From positions 1 to 34,935 of the forward strand of contig JAFKJW010000110.1 of the NCBI GenBank assembly GCA_017305925.1: a stretch of 34,935 bases of DNA, read 5' to 3'. Under the pieces are notes generated by a model. That model was not told the origin of the DNA and did not search any database. It saw only the letters and a list, made by a program, of their open reading frames with translations. Source of the DNA: Hyphomicrobiales bacterium. GTDB taxonomy: Bacteria; Pseudomonadota; Alphaproteobacteria; Rhizobiales; Rhizobiaceae. Shown piece after piece: positions 10,932-19,328 of the stretch. Each line of letters opens with the position of its first letter. Within the stretch, counting starts at the first letter, position 1. A program made the translations under genes and the position numbers.

Positions 10932-11602
10932 ATGAATAGCACGCCCGATATCAAGTCGCTGCTGTCGTCCGGCCTCAACTGGACCGCCGACGTGCTGTTC
11001 CCGCCCGCCTGTCCCGGCTGCCGGCTGCGCGTCTCGGAGCCGGCGGCGCTGTGCGGGGAGTGCTGGCCGAAACTGCGCTTCCTCGAAAGGCCGTGGTGCG
11101 AGGCGCTCGGCACGCCGCTCGAGCATGACATGGGCGAAGGAGCGCTGTCGCCGGCGGCGATCGCCTGGCCGCCGGCAGGATCTCAAATACCGCGACCGCA
11201 CCGATCTCGCGCGCTGGATGGGGCGGTGGATGGTCCGCGCCGGCACCGAACTGACCGCCGGCGATCCGCTCGTGGTTCCCGTGCCGCTCCACTGGCGGCG
11301 CTTCCTGTCGCGGCGCTTCAACCAGTCGGCGGAACTCGGTGAAAAGGACCCGCCAGCAGGTGGGGCTCGGCCAGACCGAACGCGCCGAGAATGTCCGCGG
11401 CGCCTTCCGGGTGCCGGATCGGCGCAAGCCTGAAATCCGGGGCAGGGCCGTCATGCTGGTCGACGATGTCTATACCACCGGCGCCACCGTCTCCGCCGCC
11501 GCCAGGACCCTGAAGCGCGCGGGCGCGGCGCGCGTCGACGTGCTGACCTTCGCGCGCGTCCTGCCGGGGGACTTTCTGCCGGAGGACCAAGAGCTTATAT
11601 AG
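10932..11602 (+). pseudogene. ComF family phosphoribosyltransferase, disrupted by two internal deletions
   Basis: Three segments in three reading frames together rebuild a ComF protein. Segment 1 (from ATG 10932) has the N-terminal zinc-finger region FPPACPGCRLRV / CGECW and ends in AIAWPPAG near 11175. Segment 2 (from about 11182) resumes with LKYRDRTDLARWMGRWM and VPVPLHWRRFLSRRFNQS up to about 11338. Segment 3 (from about 11339) has KRTRQQVG, the PRPP-loop LVDDVYTTGATV and the end LPGDFLPE. Compared with the usual family, roughly 15-20 residues are missing at the first junction and about 20 at the second, each leaving a frame change. ComF proteins aid DNA uptake and recombination in transformable bacteria. 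Sequencing error cannot explain the missing codons. Confidence 0.85.
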
Positions 11603-11633
11603 CCCTTTGAACTGGAGCCGGCTGGAAGCGACC

Positions 11634-11909
11634 ATGGTCGACGTGACGATCTATACGAGGATGATGTGCCCCTACTGCACGGCGGCCAAGCGTTTGCTGG
11701 AGAAGAAGGGCGCCGCCTATGTCGAGCACGACGCCAGCTTCTCGCCGGAACTCCGCCAGGAAATGATCGCGCGCGCCGACGGCCGCTCGACCTTCCCGCA
11801 GATCTTCATCGGCGATGTGCATGTCGGCGGCTGCGACGATTTGCACGAGCTGGACAGCCAGGGCAGGCTGGACGCGCTGCTCGCCGGCGGCGAGACACGA
11901 GGCGGCTGA
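11634..11909 (+). CDS. grxC: Glutaredoxin 3
   Basis: A 91-residue dithiol glutaredoxin. The active-site CPYC lies at residues 12-15, directly after the first strand VDVTIYTR, and the glutathione-binding elements STFPQIFIG (cis-proline) and GGCDDLHELD follow in the usual order. It reduces disulfides and glutathionylated proteins using glutathione. ATG 11634 has a GGAAG site seven bases upstream and gives the standard N-terminus; a TTG at 11607 is rejected. A TATATA at 11596-11601 may be a -10 box, but no good -35 is visible. It is followed after 16 bases by a nitrilase-family gene, the usual rhizobial order comF-grxC-nitrilase-DUF1178. Confidence 0.95.
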   Translation: MVDVTIYTRMMCPYCTAAKRLLEKKGAAYVEHDASFSPELRQEMIARADGRSTFPQIFIGDVHVGGCDDLHELDSQGRLDALLAGGETRGG

Positions 11910-11925
11910 CGGGAGAGTTGGAAAG

Positions 11926-12792
11926 ATGAGTGTTTTCAAGGCCGCCGCGGTACAGATGCGCTCGGGCACCAGCGTCGAGCGGAACGCCGCGGCGATGGAG
12001 GAACTGGTCCGCGAGGCAGCCGCGCAAGGCGCGGTCTACGTGCAGACGCCGGAAATGACCGGCGCGCTGATGCGCGATCGCGAGGCTCTGCGCGCTTCGC
12101 TGCGCGACGACGGGCACGACCTGATCGCGACGACGGCCGGCCGGCTGGCCGGCGAGCTCGCCATCCATCTCCATGTCGGCTCGACCGCCATCGCCCGGCC
12201 CGACGGCAAGGTGGCGAACCGCGCCTTTCTTTTCGGCCCCGACGGACGCCGCCTCGCGGCCTACGACAAGATCCACATGTTCGACGTCGACCTCGACAAG
12301 GGCGAGAGCTGGCGCGAATCGGCGACCTACGAGCCGGGTGCGGCCGCCATCGTCGCCGACCTGCCCTTCGCGCGGCTCGGCTTCGCCATCTGCTACGACC
12401 TGCGGTTTCCGCGGCTCTTCCGCGCCGAGGCGCTGGCAGGCGCCGAGGTGCTCACCGTGCCGGCCGCCTTCACCCGCCAGACGGGCGAGGCGCACTGGCA
12501 CGTCCTGCTGCGCGCCCGCGCCATCGAGAACGGCGCATGGGTGATCGCCGCCGCGCAGGGCGGCCTGCACGAGGACGGCCGCGAGACCTATGGCCATTCG
12601 CTGATCGTCGATCCGTGGGGTAGGGTGGTCGCCGAGGTGGCGGGCGACGAGCCCGGCGTGATCGTCGCCGAGATCGATACGACGGCCTCGGCCGCCGCGC
12701 GGGCGAAGGTTCCCAATCTGAAGAATGCCCGCGATTTCGAGGTCGCCATGGCCGCTGCCGGTGCTGAGCCGGCGCTGAGGGCCGCATCTTGA
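11926..12792 (+). CDS. Carbon-nitrogen hydrolase (Nit1/Nit2-like amidase)
   Basis: A 288-residue nitrilase-superfamily enzyme. The catalytic triad is visible: Glu43 (TPEMTG), Lys115 ([11 protein letters not shown]) and Cys156 (AICYDLRFP). The IHMFDVDL and [10 protein letters not shown] wording matches the Nit branch whose members act as deaminated-glutathione or omega-amidases. The position directly behind a glutaredoxin gene fits a glutathione-repair function (hydrolysis of deaminated glutathione), but this is inference from family and context. Cytoplasmic, no signal peptide. Start at ATG 11926, with purine-rich GGGAGAG/GGAAAG upstream. Confidence 0.9.
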   Translation: MSVFKAAAVQMRSGTSVERNAAAMEELVREAAAQGAVYVQTPEMTGALMRDREALRASLRDDGHDLIATTAGRLAGELAIHLHVGSTAIARPDGKVANRAFLFGPDGRRLAAYDKIHMFDVDLDKGESWRESATYEPGAAAIVADLPFARLGFAICYDLRFPRLFRAEALAGAEVLTVPAAFTRQTGEAHWHVLLRARAIENGAWVIAAAQGGLHEDGRETYGHSLIVDPWGRVVAEVAGDEPGVIVAEIDTTASAAARAKVPNLKNARDFEVAMAAAGAEPALRAAS

Positions 12793-13214
12793 TCCGCTTT
12801 TCGCTCTCCTGCGAGCACGACCACGAATTCGAGGGCTGGTTCCGCAACAACGAGGATTTCGAGACGCAGAAGAAGCGTGGCTTCGTCGAGTGCCCCGCCT
12901 GCGGCTCGCACAAGGTCGAAAAGGCCTTGATGGCGCCGGCGGTGTCGACGTCGCGGCGGCAGGAGAAGATGGCGCTCGCCATGGACGAGCGCCAGAAGAA
13001 GGTGATGATGGAACTGAAGGCGCTTTCGGAGAAGCTGCGCGAGAACGCCGATTATGTCGGCGACAAGTTCGCCGAGGAGGCGCGCAAGATCCATTTCGGC
13101 GAGACGGAAGCGCGCGGCATCTATGGCGAGGCCACGCCGGACGAGGCGCGGGGCCTTGCCGAGGATGGCGTCGCGTTCATGCCGATCCCCGTGTTTCCCG
13201 AAGATCACAATTAG
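12789..13214 (+). CDS. DUF1178 family protein
   Basis: A 141-residue protein of the alphaproteobacterial/betaproteobacterial DUF1178 family, function unknown. It starts with the family's [17 protein letters not shown], has a CPAC pair (about 36-39) that with the first cysteine suggests a small metal site, a charged helical middle, and the conserved end EEARKIHFGETEARGIYGEAT ... FMPIPVFPED in broken form. The family N-terminus fixes the start at TTG 12789, which overlaps the TGA of the amidase gene (TTGA), so translation is probably coupled. The rare start codon and overlap suggest lower expression than the amidase. Confidence 0.9.
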   Translation: MIRFSLSCEHDHEFEGWFRNNEDFETQKKRGFVECPACGSHKVEKALMAPAVSTSRRQEKMALAMDERQKKVMMELKALSEKLRENADYVGDKFAEEARKIHFGETEARGIYGEATPDEARGLAEDGVAFMPIPVFPEDHN

Positions 13215-13280
13215 GGGCGTTCGGCCCCGCTGCAGCGCTTTCCCGTCTCGGGCGATCGGACCAAAACTTCTCCATCGAGG

Positions 13281-14171
13281 TTGTACCTGCCCGTGATCTG
13301 GAATTCCGCGATCGCCCTCCTTCTGGTCACCGGCGCGCTGCTCGGCCTGACGCTGCCTTTCGGCAAGATCGCCACGACGGCCGGGGTGCCGCCGGTCGCC
13401 TGGGCATTCGTGATCTCGTGCGGCGCGGGCCTGGTGCTGCTCGCCGCGCTGCTGTCGCGCGGCCGCCGGCTGGAGCTGACGGCGCATCGGCTGCGCTATT
13501 TCGCGATTGCCGCCGCGATCTCCTATGCGGTTCCCAATCTGCTGATGTTTTCGGCCATCCCGCATCTGGGGGCCGGCTACACCGGGATCATGTTCACCCT
13601 GTCGCCGGTGATCACGCTGATCTTCTCGATCCTGCTCGGCGTCCGGCGCCCCAACCTGCTCGGCGCGACCGGCATCTGCCTCGGCTTCGCCGGCGCGGTC
13701 ATCGTGGCGCTGACGCGCGGCGAGGCAGGCGCGCCCGCCGAACCGGTATGGATATTCGCCGGCTTGTTGATCCCCGTCAGCCTCGCCGCCGGCAACATCT
13801 ACCGCACGCTCGACTGGCCGTCGGGCACCGGTCCCATCGAACTGGCGGTCGGCAGCCATCTGGCGGCGGCCTTCATGCTGATTCTCGGCTCGGCCGTGAC
13901 GGGTTCGCTGTCGTCGTTCCCGCAGCTCGCGGGCATGCCGATCCTCGTTGCCGCGCAGGTCGCCTCGGCCAGCGCCATGTTCGCCTTCTTCTTCCGGCTC
14001 CAGCAGGTCGGCGGCCCTGTCTATCTCAGCCAGATCGGCTATGTGGCCGCCGCCATCGGCCTGGCGTCGGGAACGTTCTTCCTGGGCGAGCACTATCGGC
14101 TGCTGACCTGGCTCGGCGCGCTGGTCATCGGCGCCGGCGTGGCCTTGACCACCAGGGCGCAGAGCGCCTGA
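13281..14171 (+). CDS. EamA/DMT-family permease
   Basis: A 296-residue membrane protein with ten hydrophobic segments arranged as two five-helix EamA repeats (first repeat roughly residues 5-140, second 150-292). It belongs to the drug/metabolite transporter superfamily, which exports amino acids, nucleobases or other small molecules; the substrate is not readable. The start is uncertain: TTG 13281 directly follows GAGG, while GTG 13293 is better spaced from that GAGG and would give a protein four residues shorter. It is convergent with the phosphate transporter gene, only 13 bases away, and the two stop codons lie in the two arms of one hairpin. Confidence 0.87.
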   Translation: MYLPVIWNSAIALLLVTGALLGLTLPFGKIATTAGVPPVAWAFVISCGAGLVLLAALLSRGRRLELTAHRLRYFAIAAAISYAVPNLLMFSAIPHLGAGYTGIMFTLSPVITLIFSILLGVRRPNLLGATGICLGFAGAVIVALTRGEAGAPAEPVWIFAGLLIPVSLAAGNIYRTLDWPSGTGPIELAVGSHLAAAFMLILGSAVTGSLSSFPQLAGMPILVAAQVASASAMFAFFFRLQQVGGPVYLSQIGYVAAAIGLASGTFFLGEHYRLLTWLGALVIGAGVALTTRAQSA

Positions 14172-14187
14172 CCGCCCGCCGCGGTCA
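14169..14187. terminator. Bidirectional hairpin spanning two convergent stop codons
   Basis: Perfect 7-bp stem TGACCGC - CCGCC - GCGGTCA. The first three bases are the stop of the DMT permease and the last three, read on the other strand, are the stop of pit. No T-run follows on either side. Confidence 0.4.
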
Positions 14188-15192
14188 ATGCTGGAAGAGC
14201 GTGGTCAGCCAGTAGGCGGCCGCCGAGATGGCGGCCGTGATCGGGATGGTGATCACCCAGGCGAGCACGATGCCCTTGGCGACGCCCCAGCGCACCGCCG
14301 ACACGCGCCGCGCCGCGCCCACCCCGATGATGGCGCCGGTGATCGTGTGCGTGGTCGAGACGGGAATGCCGAGCCATGTCGCGCCGAAGAGCGTGAGCGC
14401 GCCGCCCGTTTCCGCGCAAAAGCCCTGCATCGGATTGAGCCGCGTGATCTTCGAGCCCATCGTGTGGACGATGCGCCAGCCGCCGAGCAGCGTGCCGAGC
14501 GCCAGCACCGCCTGGCAGGAGAGCACCACCCAGAGCGGCACGTAGAAGCTCGGGCCGAGCATGCCCTGGGAAAACAGCAGGACGGCGATGATGCCCATCG
14601 TCTTCTGGGCGTCGTTTCCGCCGTGGCCGAGCGAATAGAGCGACGCCGATACGAACTGGAGGACCCGGAATGTCCGGTCGACCGCGAAGGGTGTCTTGCG
14701 GACGAACAGCCAGGAGACGATCAGGACGAGGATCAGCGCCAGGACGAAGCCCGCCAGCGGCGACAGCACGATGGCCGCCGACGTTTTCAGCACGCCCTTC
14801 CAGACGACGGCCGAGATGCCGGCCTTGGCGATGCCCGCGCCGATCAGCCCGCCGATCAGCGCGTGCGAGCTGCTCGACGGAATGCCGTAGAACCAGGTGA
14901 TGACGTTCCACGCGATGGCGCCGGCCAGCGCGGCGAAGATCACGGCCGGATCGACGATCTCGGCGCTGATGATGCCCGTTCCGAGCGTCTCGGCGACGTG
15001 CAGCCCGAAGAACAGGAAGGCGATGAAGTTGAAGAAGGCCGCCCATGCCACGGCGTAGTGCGGCCTGAGCACGCGGGTGGAGACGATCGTCGCGATGGAG
15101 TTCGCCGCGTCGTGCAGCCCGTTGAGGAAGTCGAAGAGCAGCGCGACGCCGATCAGGGCGACGAGGATGGGCAATCCCAGCGTGGCGTCCAT
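14185..15192 (-). CDS. pit: Low-affinity inorganic phosphate transporter (PiT family)
   Basis: A 335-residue inner-membrane protein with about ten hydrophobic segments. Both halves carry the PiT signature: FDFLNGLHDAANSIATIVST near the N-terminus and LGHGGNDAQKTMGI in the middle, with the paired SSSSHALIGG and STTHTITGAIIG motifs. PiT carriers import metal-phosphate with protons and serve when phosphate is plentiful. It lies seven bases downstream of the DUF47 gene; this DUF47-pit pair is the orfA-pit operon of rhizobia, where PhoB represses it under phosphate starvation. I could not see a convincing Pho box, so regulation here is inferred from the family. Confidence 0.95.
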   Translation of the reverse strand: MDATLGLPILVALIGVALLFDFLNGLHDAANSIATIVSTRVLRPHYAVAWAAFFNFIAFLFFGLHVAETLGTGIISAEIVDPAVIFAALAGAIAWNVITWFYGIPSSSSHALIGGLIGAGIAKAGISAVVWKGVLKTSAAIVLSPLAGFVLALILVLIVSWLFVRKTPFAVDRTFRVLQFVSASLYSLGHGGNDAQKTMGIIAVLLFSQGMLGPSFYVPLWVVLSCQAVLALGTLLGGWRIVHTMGSKITRLNPMQGFCAETGGALTLFGATWLGIPVSTTHTITGAIIGVGAARRVSAVRWGVAKGIVLAWVITIPITAAISAAAYWLTTLFQH

Positions 15193-15199
15193 GACCGGC

Positions 15200-15841
15200 T
15201 CAGACGTTCTCGATCACGATGCCGCTGATCTCGTTCGCGACGTCCTCGAAGCGGTCCACCACCTTCTCGAGGTCGGCATAGATCTCGCGGCCGATGATAT
15301 AGGCCATCGGGTCGGACTTGCCGTGCGTCCTGAACAGCTCCTTCACGCCGAGGTCGTGCAGCTCGTCCGAACGGCCCTCGACGCGCGTCAGCTCCTCGGC
15401 GAGCGCGTTCAGCCGCACCGCGTTGGCGCTCACCTTTTCGAGCAGCGGAACGGACTGGGCGACCAGATTCGCGGCCTGGACGACCAGCCCGCCCATTTCG
15501 CGCATGCGCGGATGGAATTCGGTCTGCTCGTAGAGCATGACGGTCTTGACGGTGCGGTGCATGGTATCGATGGCGTCGTCCATCGACTGGATCAGGTCCT
15601 TGATGTCGCCGCGGTCGAAAGGCGTGATGAAGCTGCGTCGGACGGCGGCGAGCACCTCGCCGGTGATCGCGTCGGCCTTGTTTTCCAGCGCGACGATCCT
15701 GCGGCATTCCTCCGCGACGGCGGGCCCGCCGGCCAGCAGCCGGTCCAGCGCCTCGGCGCCCGCCACGAGCACTTCCGAATGCGCCCTGAAAAGGTCGAAG
15801 AACTTGTCCTCCCGGGGGAGCAGACGCCTGAACCAACCCAT
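15200..15841 (-). CDS. DUF47 family PhoU-like protein, pit partner
   Basis: A 213-residue helical cytoplasmic protein beginning GWFRRLLPREDKFFDLF, the typical DUF47 start, with the conserved EECRRIVALENKADAI and PFDRGDIKDLIQSMDDAID segments that resemble the metal-binding repeats of PhoU. DUF47 proteins are encoded with PiT transporters and are thought to control or be needed for their activity. ATG 15841 is chosen by homology; a second ATG directly before it (15844) is equally possible, and the open frame continues upstream without a good ribosome site. It is the first gene of the pit operon. Confidence 0.9.
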   Translation of the reverse strand: MGWFRRLLPREDKFFDLFRAHSEVLVAGAEALDRLLAGGPAVAEECRRIVALENKADAITGEVLAAVRRSFITPFDRGDIKDLIQSMDDAIDTMHRTVKTVMLYEQTEFHPRMREMGGLVVQAANLVAQSVPLLEKVSANAVRLNALAEELTRVEGRSDELHDLGVKELFRTHGKSDPMAYIIGREIYADLEKVVDRFEDVANEISGIVIENV

Positions 15842-15976
15842 CATGACTGCGATCCGGGGAAATTGAACGATAGCGGTGAAAGCCGCCCCTTGTTGCACGA
15901 AGTGAGGCGGCTGAACAATTTGAGAGTTCGCGTCTTGCACAGGGCGTTCGCCCCGCAGGGCCGGGGCCGCTGTGCG

Positions 15977-16729
15977 TTACACCGCCGAGAGCTTTTCGGC
16001 GAGCACCATGTAGTTCACGTCCATGTCGCGGGATTTCTGCCAGCGGTCGGCGAGCGGATTGTAGACGACGCCGACGCGGTCCGCGACCGCCATGCCGGCG
16101 TCCCTCAGCGCCTTTTCCAGCTCCTCGGGCCGCACCAGCTTGCCGAAACTGTGCGTGCCGCGCGGCAGCCAGCGCAGCACGTATTCGGCCCCGACGATCG
16201 CCAGCGCCAGCGCCTTCAGCGTCCGGTTGATGGTGGCGACGAACATGATCCCGCCGGGCTTCACCATCTCCGCGCAGGTGGCGACGAACAGCGGCACGTC
16301 GCTGACATGCTCGACCACCTCCATGTTGAGAATGACGTCGAAGCGCTCGCCCGATTCGGCCAGCGCCTCCGCGGTCGTCGCGCGGTAGTCGAGGTCGAGC
16401 TTCGCCTCGGCCGCGTGCAGCCTGGCGACCTCGATGTTGGTTTCGGAAGCGTCGGCCCCCACGACATCGGCGCCGAGCCGCGCCATGGGCTCGCACAAAA
16501 GCCCGCCGCCGCAGCCTATGTCGAGGATGCGCAGGCCCTCCAGCGGGCGCGCGGCGCGCGGATCGCGGCCGAACCGCTCGGCTATGTGGTCGCGAATATA
16601 GGCAAGGCGGACGGGGTTGAATTTGTGGAGCGGGCGGAACTTGCCGTTCGGATTCCACCACTCCGCGGCGAGCGCGGAGAAATGCTCCACTTCCTGCGTG
16701 TCGACCGTCGATCGTCGTGCTTCCGGCAT
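15977..16729 (-). CDS. ubiG: Ubiquinone biosynthesis O-methyltransferase UbiG
   Basis: A 250-residue class I methyltransferase. The SAM-binding motif DIGCGGG is at 70-76, followed by [14 protein letters not shown], and the UbiG-specific start [19 protein letters not shown] and ending NYMVLAEKL are present. UbiG carries out both O-methylations of ubiquinone synthesis and binds membranes through an insertion seen in the [14 protein letters not shown] region. Length is normal. In many rhizobia ubiG lies divergent and next to lysC; here about 2.7 kb with an ABC exporter and a toxin-antitoxin remnant separates them. Confidence 0.97.
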   Translation of the reverse strand: MPEARRSTVDTQEVEHFSALAAEWWNPNGKFRPLHKFNPVRLAYIRDHIAERFGRDPRAARPLEGLRILDIGCGGGLLCEPMARLGADVVGADASETNIEVARLHAAEAKLDLDYRATTAEALAESGERFDVILNMEVVEHVSDVPLFVATCAEMVKPGGIMFVATINRTLKALALAIVGAEYVLRWLPRGTHSFGKLVRPEELEKALRDAGMAVADRVGVVYNPLADRWQKSRDMDVNYMVLAEKLSAV

Positions 16730-16840
16730 GGGCAGGCCTCCTGGGGGCGTATCAAGTCGGGCGGGGCGGCAGGAAAGTCAAGGCGGCAATTTTCCAATCC
16801 CGGTCCCTGTCAGGAAATGGCGGTTGGCGCCTGCGGGCAG

Positions 16841-16868
16841 TTGAGCCGCGCCGCGCAATGTCTATATG
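16841..16868 (+). promoter_or_regulatory. Possible promoter of the ABC transporter operon
   Basis: TTGAGC (16841-16846), a 16-base spacer and TATATG (16863-16868) lie about 30 bases before the ATG of the ATP-binding gene. Match is moderate and no experiment supports it. Confidence 0.35.
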
Positions 16869-16899
16869 CAGGCTTCCGCCACGCACCGCGAAGCGCTCG

Positions 16900-17823
16900 A
16901 TGCAGCCCATCCTTTCCGTCCGCGACCTGTCGAAAACCTACGCCAACGGCTTCCAAGCGCTGAAGCGCGTCAGCCTCGACGTGCGCAAGGGCGAGATCCT
17001 GGCGCTGCTCGGGCCGAACGGCGCGGGCAAGACGACCCTCATCAGCATCGTGTGCGGCATCGTCAATGCGACGGGCGGATCGGTCAGCGTCGACGGCCAC
17101 GACATCGTCCGCGACTACCGCCGGGCGCGCTCCCTGATCGGCCTCGTTCCGCAGGAGCTGACCACCGACGCCTTCGAGACTGTCCGGGCGACCGTCAATT
17201 TCAGCCGCGGCCTCTTCGGCAAGCCGAAGGACCCGGCCTTCATCGAGACAGTGCTGAAGGACCTGTCGCTCTGGGACAAGAAGGACGAGAAGATCATTAC
17301 CCTGTCGGGCGGCATGAAGCGCCGGCTGATGATCGCCAAGGCGCTCGCCCACGAGCCGCAGCTTCTCTTCCTCGACGAGCCGACCGCCGGCGTCGACGTC
17401 GACCTCAGGCGCGACATGTGGGCGCTGGTGCGCCGCCTGCGCGAGAGCGGCGTCACCATCATCCTGACCACCCATTATATCGAGGAAGCCGAGGAGATGG
17501 CCGACAGGGTCGGCGTCATCAACCGGGGCGAGCTGATGCTTGTCGAGGAGAAGGCGGCGCTGATGCGGCAGTTCGGCCGCAAGGAGCTCACGCTGGAGCT
17601 GCAGACCCCGCTGGTGGAACTGCCGGCCGCGCTGTCGCGATATCCGCTGGAGCTGCGCGACGGCGGCAGGGAACTGGTCTTCTCCTACGATGCGCGCGGC
17701 GAGCGCACCGGCATCACCGCGCTGCTGACCGCGCTCAACGAAGAAGGTATCCGCTTCCGCGACCTCAGGACCGAGCAGACCTCGCTGGAGGATATCTTCG
17801 TCAGCCTCGTGAGGCAGAAATGA
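16900..17823 (+). CDS. ABC-2 type transporter, ATP-binding protein
   Basis: A 307-residue ATPase subunit. Walker A GPNGAGKT is at 38-45, the signature is LSGGM (135-139, Met where many have Gln), Walker B LLFLDE at 155-160, and the switch histidine in TTHY follows. The long C-terminal extension (about 220-307) is typical of exporter ATPases of the DrrA/NodI/CcmA-like group that work with ABC-2 permeases, moving drugs or polysaccharide/lipid-type substrates out of the cell. The permease gene overlaps it (ATGA), so they form one exporter. ATG 16900 gives the standard start; an in-phase ATG at 16858 lies inside the predicted promoter. Confidence 0.93.
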   Translation: MQPILSVRDLSKTYANGFQALKRVSLDVRKGEILALLGPNGAGKTTLISIVCGIVNATGGSVSVDGHDIVRDYRRARSLIGLVPQELTTDAFETVRATVNFSRGLFGKPKDPAFIETVLKDLSLWDKKDEKIITLSGGMKRRLMIAKALAHEPQLLFLDEPTAGVDVDLRRDMWALVRRLRESGVTIILTTHYIEEAEEMADRVGVINRGELMLVEEKAALMRQFGRKELTLELQTPLVELPAALSRYPLELRDGGRELVFSYDARGERTGITALLTALNEEGIRFRDLRTEQTSLEDIFVSLVRQK

Positions 17824-18581
17824 ATTTCAGCGCGATCCGCACGATCTATACCTTCGAGATGGCGCGCGCCTTCCGCACGCTCCTGCAAAGCATCGTGTCG
17901 CCGGTCGTCTCGACCTCGCTCTACTTCGTGGTTTTCGGCGGCGCGATCGGCTCGCGCATCCAGGAGGTGGACGGGGTCGACTACGGCAGCTTCATCGTGC
18001 CGGGCCTGATCATGCTGTCGCTGCTCACCCAGAGCATCGCCAACGCCTCCTTCGGCATCTATTTCCCGAAATTCGTCGGCACCATCTACGAGATCCTCTC
18101 GGCGCCCGTCTCCTATGTCGAGATCGTCGTGGCCTATGTCGGCGCGGCCGCCACGAAATCCATCCTGCTCGGCCTCATCATCCTGGCGACGGCGTCCCTG
18201 TTCGTGCCGCTGCGCATCGAGCATCCCTTCGTGATGGTGCTCTTCCTGGTGCTGACGGCCGTCACCTTCAGCCTGTTCGGCTTTATCATCGGCATATGGG
18301 CCGACGGCTTCGAGAAATTGCAGCTCATTCCGCTGCTGGTCGTGACGCCTCTGACCTTCCTCGGCGGCAGCTTCTACTCGATCAGCATGCTGCCGCCGCT
18401 CTGGCATACCGTCTCCTATTTCAACCCGGTGGTGTATCTCGTCAGCGGCTTCCGCTGGAGCTTCTTCGGCAAGTCGGACGTCGGCGTGGCGGCGAGCCTC
18501 GCCATGACGCTGGTCTTCCTGGCCGTGTGCCTGGTGCTCGTCGCCTGGATCTTCCGCACCGGCTACAAGCTGAAGCGATAG
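17820..18581 (+). CDS. ABC-2 type transporter, permease
   Basis: A 253-residue membrane protein with six hydrophobic segments, starting with the cytoplasmic [19 protein letters not shown] and ending in a short basic tail. The layout, including the fifth-helix region [19 protein letters not shown] and [12 protein letters not shown], matches the ABC-2 permease family (DrrB/NodJ-like). It would form a dimeric export channel with the ATPase encoded upstream. The start overlaps the ATPase stop by four bases. Substrate unknown. It is convergent with the brnA antitoxin gene ten bases away. Confidence 0.92.
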   Translation: MNFSAIRTIYTFEMARAFRTLLQSIVSPVVSTSLYFVVFGGAIGSRIQEVDGVDYGSFIVPGLIMLSLLTQSIANASFGIYFPKFVGTIYEILSAPVSYVEIVVAYVGAAATKSILLGLIILATASLFVPLRIEHPFVMVLFLVLTAVTFSLFGFIIGIWADGFEKLQLIPLLVVTPLTFLGGSFYSISMLPPLWHTVSYFNPVVYLVSGFRWSFFGKSDVGVAASLAMTLVFLAVCLVLVAWIFRTGYKLKR

Positions 18582-18591
18582 CGACGGCTTG

Positions 18592-19026
18592 CTACGGCTT
18601 GGCTTCGTCCAGCATCTTGCTCATGAGCTTGCGCCAGTCCTTTCCCTTCGCCTGAAACCTTCGCAACGTGTCGGGGTCGAGGCGCAGCGTCACGGCCTGC
18701 CTGGGGTTCTCCATCCGGGGCCGGCCGCGCTTGGCGATTTCCTGCTCGATGGCCCCGGCGAGATCCGGGGATACCTCGCGAAACGGCCGCATGCGGGCCA
18801 GCCGCTCAGATGAAAGCGGCTCCTCGATGGATGGATCGGGGCCGATCAGTTCGCCCGTGGCGTCGTCGATCCACCAGCCGTCGGCGTCCTGGTGGACACC
18901 GCCGGCGGCGATCAGCGCCTGCATCTCGCGATTGTAGACTTCCCAACGGCGATGCATCTCGGCGTCGTCCTCGTCGGTGTCGCCGAGGTCCCCGGTACAA
19001 AAGCTGGGCCACTGCTTTTTCGTCAT
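18592..19026 (-). CDS. brnA: BrnA-type antitoxin
   Basis: A 144-residue protein with the BrnA layout: an acidic N-terminal half (DLGDTDEDDAEMHRRW) and a C-terminal ribbon-helix-helix DNA-binding part, RPRMENPRQAVTLRLDPDTL followed by RRFQAKGKDWRKLMSKML. BrnA proteins bind and neutralise the BrnT ribonuclease and repress their own promoter. ATG 19026 has an excellent AGGAGG seven bases upstream, so it can be made on its own. The frame is, however, open upstream into the BrnT-like sequence, with no stop between. At 144 residues it is somewhat long for BrnA because of the N-terminal half. Family call is good; activity is untested. Confidence 0.8.
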   Translation of the reverse strand: MTKKQWPSFCTGDLGDTDEDDAEMHRRWEVYNREMQALIAAGGVHQDADGWWIDDATGELIGPDPSIEEPLSSERLARMRPFREVSPDLAGAIEQEIAKRGRPRMENPRQAVTLRLDPDTLRRFQAKGKDWRKLMSKMLDEAKP

Positions 19027-19274
19027 TCGACGCCTCCTCTCGGCACGGCTGGCGGGGCGCATGGAAATGACCGAGACGGCCTCGGAGCCAAGCGGGCGAA
19101 ACACCACGGCAACGATTGCCTGTCCGCCACAAGCGCCGATAGCGAGAAAGCGGGATTGCCTTGCCTGCTCGACGCGCGCCGACAGGAAAAACTCCAGGGT
19201 CAAATCCGCGAAGTCCAAGCCGTGCTTGGCAAGATTCCGTTGACGCTTCGGTTCGTCCCAGACGATTCCAACAT
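19027..19274 (-). pseudogene. brnT: BrnT-type toxin, start frame lost and in phase with brnA
   Basis: The reading frame carries a near-complete BrnT domain: IVWDEPKRQRNLAKHGLDFA, then LTLEFF, FLAIGACGGQAIVAVVF and VISMRPASRAERR. BrnT toxins are small ribonucleases that stop growth. No ATG or GTG opens this frame at the right place. An ATG at 19274, with GGAA upstream, reads ATG TTG GA-ATC GTC TGG, one base out of phase with the domain, as expected if one base was lost from an ATG TTG GAN ATC start. The only in-frame alternatives are TTG at 19308 inside the operator and TTG at 19413. At its other end the frame enters brnA without a stop. I take the toxin as inactivated, but a fusion started at TTG is possible. 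Confidence 0.65.
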
Positions 19275-19276
19275 GT

Positions 19277-19328
19277 ATTTCCGTACACGAAAATTCCGAT
19301 GTAAACAAGTATTTTCGTGTACGGAAAT
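19277..19328. promoter_or_regulatory. brnTA operator: perfect 18-bp inverted repeat
   Basis: ATTTCCGTACACGAAAAT (19277-19294) and its exact complement (19311-19328) are separated by 16 bases. Each arm is itself close to palindromic (TTTCCGTACACGAAA). The pair lies directly upstream of the BrnT start region, where BrnA-type repressors bind in related systems, and probably overlaps the promoter (TTTACA lies between the arms on the minus strand). Confidence 0.7.

Noticed and set aside
15842-15976. Pho box upstream of the DUF47-pit operon
   Set aside because: Expected from rhizobial orfA-pit, but no convincing CTGTCAT-type direct repeats could be seen.
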